NCBI GenBank assembly: GCA_036365455.1
Contig: JAWQUS010000008.1
Coordinates: forward strand, 20,071,501-20,135,500
Origin: Macrosoma leucophasiata
Taxonomy: Eukaryota; Arthropoda; Insecta; Lepidoptera; Hedylidae
DNA: 64,000 nucleotides
Direction of reading: 5' to 3'
Below, in pieces: positions 20,925 to 33,422 of the stretch. The number at the start of each line of letters is the position of its first letter. The stretch's first letter is position 1. Under the pieces are notes generated by a model. That model was not told the origin of the DNA. It searched no databases and saw only the letters and a program-made list of their open reading frames with translations. Made by a program: the position numbers and the translations under genes.

Positions 20925-22667
20925 TACATTTTATGTACATAAATGTACGTAAATGTCTACCGTAGTCCATTTTTTTTTTTACAATGTGTAACTTGCGAAA
21001 TTATTCGCTTAAAGTAGGTAATGATATAAAACATGATCGGTGTACTAGTTAATGTGAATAAAAAAGTAGGTATCTACCACACAACAATCGCACGAACTGC
21101 TGTGTTGCAAAATTATAGGTACAAGCAGTTTTATACTTATAAAGATTCCAAGCAATAAACGAGTAATCACAGTGTTTGATCTGCATTGTAAGAATAAACG
21201 GCTACTGATTCCCGATTCGTGTGAAAAAATCTTAATAATTTAGGATCGCTTCTCCATCGTTTCATATGCAAAATTATCTTTTAAGATTCAATGACCGCGT
21301 ATCCAAATCGGGCTAAACTTTTAGGCAAGGAATTGCCGCCATACACGCGTATCTTTTGGCACCTGTTTCCGCGATACCGTACGAACTGTCGAATCACTCC
21401 ATCGAGTAACAACAACAACAAAACTCGATGCACCTCAATCCTTGCTAACCGCCGATCCGGCCATGCAAATTGTCTACATATAAAGCGTCTAATTCGTGCA
21501 GTTTCAAACAAAAAGCTGGCTTAATTTTAAGGTGAACGGGCTACCGGCTTGCAAGCACTTATTACCCTCCACAATCAAAAGTAATTTCAATAAATATGGA
21601 GCCGCGTCGGTTGGCTATGGTTAGGCGATCCTTTATATCCCATCTAATAAACAGTTCACCGTCACGAGAAAGCTGATCGATGATCAAATTGATGTATTTA
21701 TCATTACTTTCTCACGATTTCTGGATAGATGCAGCTATTTTTACATTTTAGTCGCAAATAAGTAAACGTTACGCGGCAGCGGGGGCGCGCTGGTGTTACA
21801 TGCGAACCAATATTCTCCATTTACTGCACATTGTATTTGTTAGTAATAAAGACCGGGCAAGTGGGTTTCAGGCTACGCGCAATGTATGGTCCCGTTGATC
21901 GATGTAAACTTGTTAAGTCTTCTTACCTTTGATGGTTTTCCTTTTAATTTCAATATGCCCTAGCTACTACCGTGATTTTTTTTATTGTATCCGAATATAC
22001 GTGTTCAGCTGTCAAAAAGAGAGGTACTTGAGTCTCACTAAAAACACTTTAAAGCTTAATATTTCACACACCCATAATATTTTTTAAAGATCCATCAATC
22101 TTACTCATGCTTAGAGAAAAGAAAAAGTAGCATCCTGTCTTTTCGTGTAGGGGAAGTACCTGCCTACCCTATTAAAATAGTTTTCATGATTTATTTTACT
22201 ACAATGTCGGCAAACCCAATATTTATGGCAAATTACAACTTTATACTCGTACAAAGAGTATCTGGGCTATGCTGCAGACGAATGGACGGACATAGTGACA
22301 AGCTACGGTTACTTGTAGGTTACGGACAACATCATTGGTTACGGAACCCTAAAAATTATGCTACTAACGTGGAGTAACTCGTTGCTACTTCGTGATTTGT
22401 GGTGCGGGGTGGGCTGCATTGGATTTGCTGTATAAGTTATGCGCCTCTGATGTGTATACTTCACCAATATCGTGCATCGGTCGCGTATCTTTAAATCTGT
22501 GTAGAATGTAGAGCTGATTTTATTGCTGACTAGCTTACCCGACCCGGCTTTGTACGGGTGCAGTGTAGGTACCAATACGGTATCATTCTGAAGTAGATTA
22601 TTTTTCGTAGTTCTGAAGCAATTTGTAGTAGGATAATTGGCGTTATTTGAATATAGGTTTATATTAA
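20925..22667. other. Unassigned stretch
   Basis: There is no supported gene. Two opposite frames at 21281-21524 overlap and lack domains. The segment 22225-22360 ends GGTTACGGAACCCTAAAAA, matching the repeat type noted at 17858. Confidence 0.4.
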
Positions 22668-22955
22668 ACTAGTTGTTGCTCGCGTGGATGTCATTTTATA
22701 AATAACTAAGTAGCCTATGTTCGTTCTCAAAGTCAGCTTTATCTCTGTACCAAATTTCATTAAAATCGGTTCAGTCGTTTGGACGTGAAAAGGTAACAGA
22801 CAGACAAACAGAGTTACTTTCGTATTTCTATTCTAATATATAAAATTCTCGTGTCACAGTTTTCGTTGCCATACTCCTCCGAAACGGCTTGACCGATTTT
22901 GATGAAATTTTTTGTGCTTATCCGGTATCTATGAGAATCGGCCAACATCTATTTT
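22668..22955 (+). repeat. LT-1 tail fragments
   Basis: TAGTTGTTGCTCGCGTGGAT, ACCAAATTTCATTAAAATCG and GTTTGGACGTGAAAAGGTAA match the LT-1 copy at 31205. A second LINE-tail-like piece follows (ATTCTCGTGTCACAGTTTTC onward), partly reversed relative to 23326. Confidence 0.7.
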
Positions 22956-24147
22956 CCATAACATTTTTGGACATTTAATTTTTTTATACCTCTAAGGCGA
23001 TACGAAGTTCGTCGTATTGCTGCACGGAAATACTACGACCACTCGGTGCGGTGCTCCTTTTGCTAAATTATTTTCACTTCTTGTTGTAGCTATTAAACTA
23101 ATGTGCCGAACTATGCCTACTTTCCATATATTGAGATAATATATGTAAAGAAATACTATTTCTTTCTTCGCACTCTGTGTGTTTACTTACCATGAAGTTT
23201 GGTTATAGTTTTTAACTTTTTAATTGTCTGATTTTAAAGAAGAAATGAATTCAGAATGTCAGATGACAGATTTAAATACGAGTTGATTGACAATTGGATA
23301 ATCAATGAAAATTTTAATATTATACTAGCGGCCCGCCCCGGCTTCGCCCGCGCTGCTCTGCTCCTATTAGTCATAGCGTGATGTAAGCTATCCTATCTCT
23401 CAAGTTGGATTGAACTGCACATGGTGTGCGAATTTTATTATAATCGGTTAAGTGGTTTAGGAGTCCATTGAGGACAAACATTGTGACACGAGATTTATAT
23501 ATATTAAGATTCCATAACATTTTTGGACATTTAATTTTTTTATACCTCTAAGGCGATACGAAGTTCGTCGTATTGCTGCACGGAAATACTACGACCACTC
23601 GGTGCGGTGCTCGTTTTGCTAAATTATTTTCACTTCTTGTTGTAGCTATTAAACTAATGTGCCGAACTATGCCTACTTTCCATATATTGAGATAATATAT
23701 GTAAAGAAATACTATTTCTTTCTTCGCACTCTGTGTGTTTACTTACCATGAAGTTTGGTTATAGTTTTTAACTTTTTAATTGTCTGATTTTAAAGAAGAA
23801 ATGAATTCAGAATGTCAGATGACAGATTTAAATACGAGTTGATTGACAATTGGATAATCAATGAAAATTTTAATATTATACTAGCGGCCCGCCCCGGCTT
23901 CGCCCGCGCTGCTCTGCTCCTATTAGTCATAGCGTGATGTAAGCTATCCTATCTCTCAAGTTGGATTGAACTGCACATGGTGTGCGAATTTTATTATAAT
24001 CGGTTAAGTGGTTTAGGAGTCCATTGAGGACAAACATTGTGACACGAGATTTATATATATTAAGATTATGAATTCAGAATGTCAGATGACAGATTTAAAT
24101 ACGAGTTGATTGACAATTGGATAATCAATGAAAATTTTAATATTATA
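22956..24147 (+). repeat. Tandem duplication, 556-bp unit, plus an 80-bp third partial copy
   Basis: Unit 1 (22956-23511) and unit 2 (23512-24067) start CCATAACATTTTTGGAC and end TATATATATTAAGATT. I see one difference (GTGCTCCTTTT against GTGCTCGTTTT). The segment ATGAATTCAGAATGTCAG..TAATATTATA, 80 bp, appears in each unit and a third time at 24068-24147, after which unique DNA follows. Each unit carries an LT-1 tail (23326-23511 and 23882-24067). The 80-bp segment flanks the LT-1 insert on both sides. Confidence 0.95.
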
Positions 24148-24785
24148 TTATTTTATGTTTTAAAAGTGAAAGAATAAACTTTCATTGTCGTTTCTTCTTT
24201 ACAGGTTTGAGTTCATATTGTTTTATATTACCTAAATAAAATAGTCTCTGTATAAAAAAAACTAACAATAAATCTTCTTTACAGCAACACAAGGTTTATT
24301 TCTTTCATGTAGTAAAACAGACTTATATATATATTGTACAAATACAAATTCTCTACTTTTCAGTGAGACGATAGGTAAAATGAGCGATGTAAACACAGTA
24401 TTTAATTTATATGACTTTATTGACCGATATTTAGAGAATATTGCTTTAGAATAAAATAAGCAATATAATGTATGTATGTACCTGTGTACTGTGTACCTAC
24501 TGTGTATTTTAGATTTAGTTTTAATGACATCTAAAATAAAGTTATTCTTGTGTTACTCTAACGGGTAATTTTTAATAACTTAGGAGTGCTACATTTTGAA
24601 GTTTTTGTATGGATCACTCATAAATAATTTACCTATGTTGCGTAGCATCTTATTGGTGAAAAATAATCGTTATCGGTCCAGTTATTAATTATCCAAGTCG
24701 ATACAGACATACCGATGTACAAATGTCCTCCAATAATAATATTGTTATCAATACAGATATAAATGTAGAAAATATGCTAGACCGA
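24148..24785. other. Unassigned AT-rich stretch
   Basis: Nothing recognised apart from AT-rich DNA and short simple repeats. Confidence 0.4.
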
Positions 24786-25060
24786 AACTAATTAAACTTA
24801 ATAGGTATACACACTTGTAGCTCACTGACATCCGTACAGCACCTGGTCCCAGACGAAAACCAGCGTCGTTTAGATATCTTCTAACCGACATGAAGCTGAT
24901 CTGGGCACCCATTTAGACCAGCCATGACACATATTATGTTACACATGTTTGATTTTTCTTTATTATATGTGTTGTTTGTCAACTGTTTTCCATTTATTTT
25001 ATTTGTTTCTTAATGTCTCCGTGCTGTCTGTCTAAATAAATTGTTTCTTACTTTCATTCA
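24786..25060 (+). repeat. Probable LINE 3' end
   Basis: ACTTGTAGCTCACTGACATC leads through a GC-moderate segment to CTTTATTATATGTGTTGTTT and TGTCTGTCTAAATAAATTG, i.e. a polyadenylation-signal-like end. It is single copy here, and the family assignment is inference. Confidence 0.4.
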
Positions 25061-26754
25061 AACTGATTGTGTCTGTATTCTCTTTACAGGCTTTGTGTAA
25101 TTTTAGAGTTCCTCTGCTTCCAAATCCGAACATTTTAATAAAGATATACATAAAATCATTATAAATACTGCGGAACCCAAAAAATGAGCAATACAACCTA
25201 CGCCTGTAATAAACGAACAAAATTATGTACCTTCGTTGGGTTGCGTATCGATCGTGTCAAGACACTTTAAAAAGGCCTCATTTAGCGTGACACATGTAAG
25301 TAATATCCCTTCAGTAATAACTTCATATAAAAACACCGTCACCAGTCACGGTAGCAGGCTTACATTCTCATGTCCTTGTGTATAACATAAAACATAAATT
25401 CTATTTAGCTTGTTGAAAGCCGAGCAGAACGTAGAACAAGGCATAATTAATCATTCAGATAAACACAACCAATGAAGGAAGGAAGTAAGCTACATTTATA
25501 TTTTGTGTGACAAAATACCGGGCGGTTTGATCCGGACGTAAAAACTGAAGCGGTCCGCTAGTGTAGTGATGTGACATCGTTTTCCGTGGACTACTTATCG
25601 ATATTTTTATCTTCGAACTATTTTATATATTATTTAGATGTAATAACACACGTTTATCGATATAGATTGTAATGCTTACATTAAATATAAATGTCTGCTT
25701 TATTTACTGTACAGATTAAATTATTATTTTTTTATTATTCGACTCGTTATTTTGGTTTTATTTTATGTTTAAAGTTTCTCTGTTTCTCTGTGCATTCTTC
25801 AAGAATTGCCATTCTAGTTTAAAAAATTTAAAACCATACCTATTATTTGTAGAGCAAATACATAAAAAAAAAGATTCGGACGAATTGAGAACCTCCTCCT
25901 TTTTTTGGAAGTCGGTTAAAAAGGACAATAATCTCTAGGTTAGAACATAGAAAACAAAATTTACCTATCTATGATGTATTCTTAGGTTTTCGCATGCTAT
26001 AGGTACTCATAGAAAAACTATTTTTACGGTTTATCTCGCGTATATTACACTAAAATGATTTTTTACATCAACAAGACGTTTTGGTCGCTTTTTATGCTTC
26101 CTTGAACATAATGTTACAAGTGAAGAAAATAATTGTATAGTAACCACACCGACATATTACATTGTAATATAAAAAAGTATGAAAGAGATGAGACAATTTT
26201 TTAACTAAAATATAAATTGAGGATCACCAATACGACTTCGCAGGCTATAGCTTTTTTAAGCAATATGTGTGACACCGTCGTGTCAATTTGAACCGCATCT
26301 AATCGTTGTATTATCGATACGAAAGGTATGTAATTTGTTCAGCGATTGTCCCATCCCTACTGTTTCACATTCAAGCCTTTAGCGCTGCCGCTTATCGGTA
26401 GCGTTTTACATTTTTATTGCAAGCGGATACCGGCCGCGCTGCGCCGCCTTTATTATTTCTCCCCACAATTATGTACTCCGGTCAAATGTTAATTCAACCG
26501 TTCATTTTGGTTAGGTAGCGATTTTGCTTTTGTTTAAGTGATTGATAACATTCTAAATATGTTTTGTTTTATGAAATATTAATATTATATGACAAAGGTG
26601 CAGCTGTGAATTTAAATTTATATTTGTAATTTAATCAATTGATACATGATACATTAATGAATGGACTAAAAATGTAGATAGTTTTTAGATTTGAGTCTAA
26701 TGAATGTCCACCCACACGTGTTGTGCGTCATTAGGGGATAATATGCCATAATGA
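25061..26754. other. Unassigned AT-rich stretch with short repeat words
   Basis: The word CGAATTGAGAACCTCCTCCT at about 25883 recurs at 41375 (one to two changes) and 57967, a common lepidopteran repeat end. At 26012-26075 lies a MITE-6 arm fragment (TTTATCTCGCGTATATTACA). No gene is seen. Confidence 0.45.
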
Positions 26755-27000
26755 AGCAAGCATGGCCCAGCGGCTGGTGAAGATCGTAAGCGATCTACTC
26801 GGTTAAGCGATACGGACGCGGTCGGGTATGTGATGGGTGACCGCTAGTGGCAAATTAAAATGAGCGTTTCCGTGCTTCGGAGGGTCGGTCTCGTAGTTCG
26901 ATACGTTGAACCTTATCGGAGGCCTTATGGGCGGTTTGAAAACATCCGACAGCGGGTTAGCCACTAACCCGCTCGAGAGACTCGTGCCCAGCGGTGGGAC
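26755..27000 (+). repeat. SINE-C with 5S-like head, internally deleted
   Basis: The head CATGGCCCAGCGGCTGGTG and the 5S-like CTCGGTTAAGCGATACGGAC plus GTGATGGGTGACCGCTAGTG are intact. The middle (CGGTCCCGGTTGC...) and the pyrimidine-rich 3' segment are shortened. It joins a LINE tail at its 3' end. Confidence 0.9.
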
Positions 27001-27245
27001 AGAAACAGGAACAGAAACATTTATTTATTTGACACACAGCGAGACACATAAAACAGACATAAAACGTAGACAACAAAGAAAAGACAACACAATATCTAAA
27101 ATTAATACATGTACACGTAATATGTGTCTCACGGCTGCCAAAAAGGTTCTGTTCTCTGTTCAGCAAATGCCAGGTACCTTCATATACAAGGTACCTGACG
27201 CTGGTTTTCAACAGGACCCTTAGAGCGAGTGAACCACGGATGTCA
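27001..27245 (-). repeat. LINE 3' end (minus) with 10-bp hairpin
   Basis: The start CATTTATTTATTTGACACAC followed by CATAAAACAGACATAAAACG is typical of a reversed LINE tail. A perfect hairpin CAGGTACCTT / AAGGTACCTG (27171-27180 and 27188-27197, loop CATATAC) lies inside. The 105-codon plus frame crosses the SINE-C/LINE junction and is not a gene. Confidence 0.55.
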
Positions 27246-27502
27246 AATTTAGAATAGGTATAATTGTACTATTATTTAAACATGGTACATACATACGGAT
27301 ATAATACAGATAATAAAACCAATTTAAATAACATACAAATGCAATACATACTAGTAGGTACAAATAATAATAAATAGAATAATACCAAAGTAAATAAAAT
27401 ATAAGTAGGTATAAAACATCTTAATAATATCTTATTTTTATTATGCAATCGTGAGGTGGCGCGTCAATCGCCGTATATTGGGTTGCAATTATTATTATTG
27501 TT

Positions 27503-27690
27503 ATGCCATAATCGCCACGCTTGGCGATCGCAGCAGCGATAGTTTTATCGCGAGACGCTGCTGTTTCCTCCCGCGTTGTTAATTTTACTACCGGCCTATT
27601 GGAATTGTTTGACTGTCATTGTTCGGATAACTGACTGCACTAGCGGAAGAGTTCTCCTCCACTAGAGGGTTATCCACTATTGGGTCGTCA
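27503..27690 (+). repeat. Family M copy
   Basis: TGCCATAATCGCCACGCTTG, CTGCACTAGCGGAAGAGTTC and TCCTCC..CTAG..GGGTCGTCACG match 35680-35862. The family is related to a repeat that carries GAGATGTCCAACGCTGGACA, probably an old LINE. Confidence 0.6.
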
Positions 27691-28038
27691 CGACCCGACT
27701 CCTTAAAACTGTAATTTTAAATTCGTTATTGTTTGGTAATCTGTTATTTGATTCTGACCTACCACCAAATAGGTCGAGTACTGTCGGAATGCGGGGTCAA
27801 AAGTCTTAGGAATCGGCATGCATGTATGAAGAGAATGATGAATGTAGAAGAAGCATGGGAGATGTCCAGGATACCTGGTGCTCCACACTCTCTGCCTACC
27901 CTGTAAGGGACATGAAGATACATACATACATATTTGATTCTGAGATTTTATTAGATGACAATTTGATACTAGGGTAACATTGTATTGAATTTGAAATACA
28001 AAACAAGGGAAAAGACTAGGCAGGTACCTATATTATTA
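27691..28038. other. Mostly unassigned; LINE-like word at 27870-27910
   Basis: GTGCTCCACACTCTCTGCCT followed by ACCCTGTAAGGGAC resembles the segment at 51425-51475 (CGCTCCACACTTTTTGCCTT). These are probably the end of a LINE coding region, unclassified. Confidence 0.35.
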
Positions 28039-28100
28039 TACTTAACATCAATGTGTTCACATGCATGCTTGTTTGCCACTTCTATTGCATAAAAAAAAAC
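28039..28100 (+). repeat. SINE-A 3' end
   Basis: CTTAACATCAATGTG through GCATGCTTGTTTGCCACTTC to GCATAAAAAAAAA. Confidence 0.8.
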
Positions 28101-28231
28101 GTAGTAACGAAGTAGTTGTGAAATAACAAACATTAATAAGCCAAATGAAATCGGTAGATATCCAGCCATCCACCTACCTATATAAAAAGTGAACAGATTT
28201 CCAATATAATGATTAAAACATCATCAGTCCC

Positions 28232-28390
28232 ATGCATTTCTTCAAAAATGGCGTCAAAAGAGTCCTTCAGGGCTTGCAGCGCGTTGGCAACTCCCCTGGT
28301 GTTGCAAATGTTCATAGGCGGCGACGACCAATTTCCATCAGGTGGCACGTCTGCTTGTCTGTCAACTTTATGATATTAAAAAAAAGGCAC
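28232..28390 (+). repeat. LINE-tail repeat related to the SINE-A 3' region
   Basis: GGCTTGCAGCGCGTTGGCAA, CCTGGTGTTGCAAATGTTC, CCATCAGGTGGCACGTCTGC and an A-rich end. The arrangement parallels the SINE-A 3' end (TCTATAGG..CACTTAACATC..GCATGCTTGTTTGCC), so the two may share an ancestral LINE tail. Confidence 0.55.
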
Positions 28391-29454
28391 CCGACTGGCA
28401 AGGAGCTAATCGTTTCGCTTATAATTCGCACTGGGTAATGACGAGTCTGGTGTCGGGTGGGATGGTCCTCCAGTCGACGGAAGTCTACAATATCCGCGCG
28501 GAAGCGGCCTAGACCGCCTCGGCCGGAGCCTCTTAGCGCGCCCCTCCAATCACAACCAACATTTATACATTGATAATAATTAATATTCGATATTTATCGT
28601 GATCGAGCAATGCGCCATGGTGAAAATTCGAGCGAAATACATGAAAAGTAGGTACGTAAGTCTTAATTCTTATTAAAAATTTGTACTCTCAGCAACTCCG
28701 TGTTAATATAAAGGTAGAAACTTGTTTATAACAAACGTGATTTTCTTTTATACTTAGTTGATGGTACGGAAACGTTCGTGCACGAATCCGACTCGCACTT
28801 GGCCGATTTTTTATTCGTTTTCGTTTATTTTTTTCTGCTTTCTTGTGCCGCGTTGGTAATAAGTAAGGTTACCTTTTTTTAAAACAGATTTACAGTCAAA
28901 AACAGTTATGTCGTCTGTCAAAAACGATTTATGATATTAATTTAGCTGAAACCGAAACATTTTAAAATCAAATGATATTAGTGGTTACGATCAGAGAATT
29001 GCTTCCCTCAATATATTATTTAGCGTATCACGGGGTGAGCTCAAATCGAATAAAGTTCCCCGCGAAAATAAATTGCAATAAGGTGTGAATCTCCGTCGCT
29101 GACAATATTTAAATTATATCAGAATGTCTTCCACCAATGGGAGGGCAGGTGACGGCGGTGGCAGCCACCAGCCGCCAATCATTTATGTGTTTTAAATGTG
29201 ATATTTTACGCTTTATAAACAAATGGCTAGCGCCTTCGCGTGTTTTGGGTGCCTGGGGCGAATCAAACCATTAGGTGACTCGAAGGGAAACGCGTGATCT
29301 TTGCCGGTAACTGCCTGATTTTCCAGTCCATGCGAGAATTGCCCCAAGGTACAGATAATCTCGCATGGCAGGCACTAATTACAGTTATGTATACCAGTTA
29401 GATGCAGTACAATTGTAGCTGAACAGTACTACTTGATGGCAGGTAGGTACATTT
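28391..29454. other. Unassigned stretch; short glycine-rich frame
   Basis: GC-rich patch at 28490-28550. At 29124 an ATG opens 22 codons rich in glycine and then a stop. There is no domain, no good donor and no repeat partner, so no gene is called. Confidence 0.35.
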
Positions 29455-29723
29455 ACTGGTGGTAGAGCTCCAGTGACGGAGCTCGCGGGCGTAGGCACTA
29501 CCGCATTATCTAATATACCTACTTGCCGCTAAATGGTAGTGTTCAGCAGTATCGTGTTTGGTAATTTATGGCCTTGTAATTTCCGGCACAGAGGTATAAT
29601 ATAGGCCTCAGGAGTGGTAACGCATCTGCATTTTGACCTTGGTCTTTGTGTGGGTGTCTATAGGCTGGAGTCATCATTTAACATCAATGTGAACTGCATG
29701 CTTGTTTGCCACTTCCATTACAT
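29455..29723 (+). repeat. SINE-A, full body without A tail
   Basis: From ACTGGTGGTAGAGCTCCAG to CTTCCATTACAT. The A tail is missing, and a reversed old SINE-A fragment follows at once. Confidence 0.93.
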
Positions 29724-29888
29724 CGTGGTCGTGCCTACGACCTCAAGCTCTGACACCTGATCTTTACCACCAATAAAGTAAATTTCTAATTTACGAACAT
29801 TACTTGTGGTAGAGTTACAGTGAAGGGACTTGAGGGAATCTATCTGCTGTCAAATGGTAGGTAGTGTTCAACACTATCGTGTTCCGGG
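29724..29888. repeat. Two SINE-A fragments in opposite orientation
   Basis: 29724-29777 (minus, old type: CCTCAAGCTCTGACACC.. TTTACCACCA). 29801-29888 (plus, diverged: TACTTGTGGTAGAGTTAC .. CACTATCGTGTTCCGG), cut off where MITE-2 begins. Confidence 0.75.
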
Positions 29889-29893
29889 TTTAT

Positions 29894-30175
29894 CATAGAG
29901 CAACACGGGCCACCGGCCGAACGGAGGGGAGTAGCCATAGCGTTTATTACCGATGAAAAACAGTCTACCATTTACAGAAATTTGTGTGACACACACACGC
30001 ACACAACAAAAATCATCTATTACTACGAAGCTCACACAATGAGTTTAACAAAATAAGTACATTGACTACTTTACGCACTCATTTAAACATCTAGGCCCAC
30101 TTGGGCTTGTACTTTGACAGAGGGGAAAGTCTTATGGTTACTCCCCTCCGGTCCGGTGGCCCGTGTTGCTCTATG
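29894..30175. mobile_element. MITE-2, complete (282 bp)
   Basis: The inverted termini are CATAGAGCAACACGGGCCAC and its complement GTGGCCCGTGTTGCTCTATG, extended by sub-terminal matches (GGGGAGTAGCCAT / TGGTTACTCCCCT). Flanking octamers GGGTTTAT and GGTTTTTT agree at six of eight bases. No coding capacity. The 77-codon frame across the right end is incidental. Confidence 0.92.
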
Positions 30176-30360
30176 GGTTTTTTGTATAAAACTATAAAAT
30201 ATTTCACATTAAATCAGACATATCTTCAATTCCAGGTACATCATCCATTTGAGGGCAGTGGCGCAGTTTCATTCATTACAAAGAATATTTTCAGGTTATC
30301 CAAGGTGAGTATTTATGATTTTTTCTTTAATTAGGTATATATATCTATAGGTATATACAT

Positions 30361-30633
30361 ATGGTAGAGCTCCAGTGACAGAGCTCGCGGGCGTAGGCAC
30401 CACCGCATTACCTAATATACTTGCCGGTAAATGGTAGTGTTTAGCACTATCGTGTTCCGGTCAGGTGGTAATGTACGGCCGTGTAATTTCCGGCACAAAG
30501 GCATAACACCTTAGGCCTCAGGAGTGGTAACGCATCTGCATTTGGTCTTTGTGTGGGTGTCTATAGGCTGCAGTACTCACTTAACATCAGTGTGAACTGC
30601 ATGCTTGTTTGCACTTCCATTAGATAAAAAAAA
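30361..30633 (+). repeat. SINE-A, nearly full length
   Basis: It lacks the first about eight bases (starts ATGGTAGAGCTCCAG) and has small internal losses. It ends CCATTAGATAAAAAAAA. Confidence 0.93.
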
Positions 30634-30888
30634 CATGCAGTAATTGTATTCGAATATTAATGAAATATAATATACAAACTTAGTATCTATTACCTTCTTT
30701 GACACATAGGTCTCATCTACATTCGATTCTGCGTGTAAAGAATTTTTGATAGACCAACTAAACTCGCGTGGTGATACTGCAACACTATGCTCTTGTGAAC
30801 ATGCTTAGGTATAGAAACTTATACGGCACTCAACTGGGTCTGATGGTGTGTGGCTAAAAGATGTAAAAGCGTTGTTGTTTTTGAATAC

Positions 30889-31196
30889 TGGCTTTATTAT
30901 TCTAGTGGTAATAGACCATTACTGCTACGCTTGGAGCCTTTGTCCTGGGTTGTCCCAGGTCGGAGGCTGTCAGAGATAAAGGTGCTCTTTATCACTGTTC
31001 CTCTATATGCTATTGGGATTTCACCATTTCCTAGAGCCATCCTCGGTGTTCGGTAATGTGCTAAGAGATGTCAATAGATCACCTGTTACATGGGACAAAA
31101 CGTTACCGGCGAATCGTAGCTGTTTGCTACCAATGCATGCATTAGTTGCAGTTAGCTCTGCTTAACTCTTCGGAGAATTCAGGCGCGATTTGAAGT
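30889..31196 (+). repeat. SINE-B, diverged, with tRNA-like head
   Basis: Head TTCTAGTGGTAATAGACCAT and degenerate B box CCTGGGTTGTCCCAGGTCGG. Body GGTAATGTGCTAAGAGATGT. 3' end CTCTGCTTAACTCTTCGGAG, then TTCAGGCGCG. It is the most mutated SINE-B here. Confidence 0.8.
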
Positions 31197-31204
31197 TTAT
31201 TTAT

Positions 31205-31385
31205 TTGACAAGCTGTTGCCCGCGCGGATGTCGTTTTATGAAAGTATAACTAAGAAGCATATGTTCATTCTCAAAGTCAGTTCTATCTCTGTACCAAATT
31301 TCATTAAAATTGGTTCAGTCGTTTGGACGTGAAAAGGTAACAGAAAGACAGACAGACAAGAGTTACTTTATAATATTAATAGGGA
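31205..31385 (+). repeat. LT-1 tail
   Basis: AAGCTGTTGCCCGCGCGGAT, CTCTGTACCAAATTTCATTA, TTCAGTCGTTTGGACGTGAA, then GACAGACAGACAAGAG and a TAATATTAATAG end. It is close to 22668 and to the reversed 56272. Confidence 0.85.
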
Positions 31386-33422
31386 AGTAGGGATTAAGCA
31401 TTAAACTAATGAGGTTGGAACGATAACGAAAAAGTAATAAACCGTTTTCAAATTTCGTCTCAATTTGCATAAATCAGCTATTATTCACGTAGATTTATAT
31501 AGTAGGTACAATAGAAGACATCTTAGCTATAAGCCGCTTCCCAATACATTTTCTGTCGCTAATAACCACTGAGAGATTGTAACAGGCGTAGAATTTCGAT
31601 TTCCTTTGAATCCACTCTTATAATATTGGTTTGCCCACCCCACTTCCTGATCTGCCTCTCTGGGGTTGGTTCCGTATTCATTCCTTCTAATGCTATTCGT
31701 AGATGAGCGGGCATGTCTTTATCTTTATACTAGTTACCCGCCTCGGCTTCTCACAGGTGAAATGTTCCCTACTAATACGGTACAAATCTATACTTAAACA
31801 AATTTATTTTCTACTACGACTGTGTCTGCGACTTTGTTCGCGTGGAATAGTGATTTTGGGACTTTGGGCAGCTCTTTTGGATATATAAATTTTGGGTAGC
31901 TAAAAAAATCTACTTTACAGTAATGCTTCTCTGTACACGATATTACACGTATGGCCATCGGGGATAAAAGCACACAGGCTGCTAGGATTGCGAAAAATTG
32001 CTAATTAATCTAATTATGACATGTGTTTAAACGCTCCGTCGTGTAAGTACCCACCTACAAACGTCCACCCTACGCTGAACCGTATTTTCGAAAAGGCCAT
32101 ATTTTAGTAGACAATAATTATAAAGTTTTGTAAAGTTTCAGTCAATTAGAGCTACTGATAGAGAATGAAAGATGAAAGATAGATCTATACGGCAGAAGTG
32201 TAAAATTAAATTACATTTCAATTTGATTAAATTATTTATTATGGAAGGTAACATACAACATAAGACCTAAAAATTCTGTGCAAATTTTAAGCGTCTACTT
32301 GCTATCGTTATTATTATCGAGCAAAACATATACGAAAAAAAAACAAAGCCCCTTGGACGCCTTCACATTTTCATTTTCTTATTTTAGTAATTAATTTTGT
32401 CTTTATAGCGGTATCAGAAATACATAATTTGTGAAACTGTTAGCTTTCTAGCTATCACTATTTATGAGATACAGGCTGGTGACAGACAGACAGACAGACG
32501 GACGGACGGACGGACAGACAGACAGTCAGACAGCGCAGGATTAGTAATCCGTAGGGTCCGTTTTTACCTTTTAGGTACAAAACCCCCTAAAAGATAGAAC
32601 TAAGATACAGAATAGCTTAAAAATATTCGACATGATTCTTTAAATTGACATAACTTTTTTATTTCTGAATCAATTCACATAAAACAAACACTTAACGTTA
32701 AGTGAAACTAACCACAATATATTTGTGAAAATCGCAAATCGAAAAAACCGTTTCTGAAATTAGCGTGCACAAACACACAGACAAACAGACACTTTTCCGG
32801 GATATAAAGTACCTACCCAGTGTTGTGTGCTAAAGGTTAAACTATAATCATACCAAGTTTCATCGTAATCGGACCGGTACATTTTGTGTGATGCTTGAAC
32901 AAACAGACAGACAGACAGACAAAAAATTTTCTAATCACATATTTGTGTTCGGTATTGATCTAGTAACATCTCCTGTTTTTTATTTTTTCAATATTTTCAA
33001 TGTACAGAATTTACACTTCTACAGTTTTATTATAAGTATAGATGATAAATTTTCTTTTTTTGTTAATAAATGTTTTATTATTTTTTAGTTATGTTTGATA
33101 ATTTTACTTGATAAACTATGATTTCACCTAGTCAATAAAAATAATGAATGAAGAAAGATATAAAACTTAGGAAATATCGTAAAAAAACTGCAGCACGACA
33201 CGCGTATTTACCTACTAAAAACTTAAAAAAAAAACAATTAACTTTAATTTTGTCCAAATATTCGAAAAACGCCGGGCGTCCACTTATCCCTGGGATACAT
33301 TGTAAGTATATTAGATATATTAAACGTATCACAGACCAAAACCAACGGATTTTGTGTAGATTTCTATATCCTACAGTATTTACTTACCATCCTAGTAAAC
33401 TACTTAGGTACATAAAAAACTA
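31386..33422. other. Unassigned, with diverged LT-1 and GACA/GACG simple repeats
   Basis: Diverged LT-1-like starts at 31725 and 31814 (GTGTCTGCGACTTTGTTCGC). Tetranucleotide runs GACAGACA/GACGGACG at 32485-32530 and ACAG at 32900-32922, each in the LINE-tail context ATCGTAATCGGACCG. The opposed frames at 33132-33456 overlap and lack domains. Confidence 0.45.

Noticed and set aside
32485..32530. CRISPR-like array or regulatory tandem repeat
   Set aside because: Simple GACA/GACG tetranucleotide run in a LINE-tail context; no spacers.
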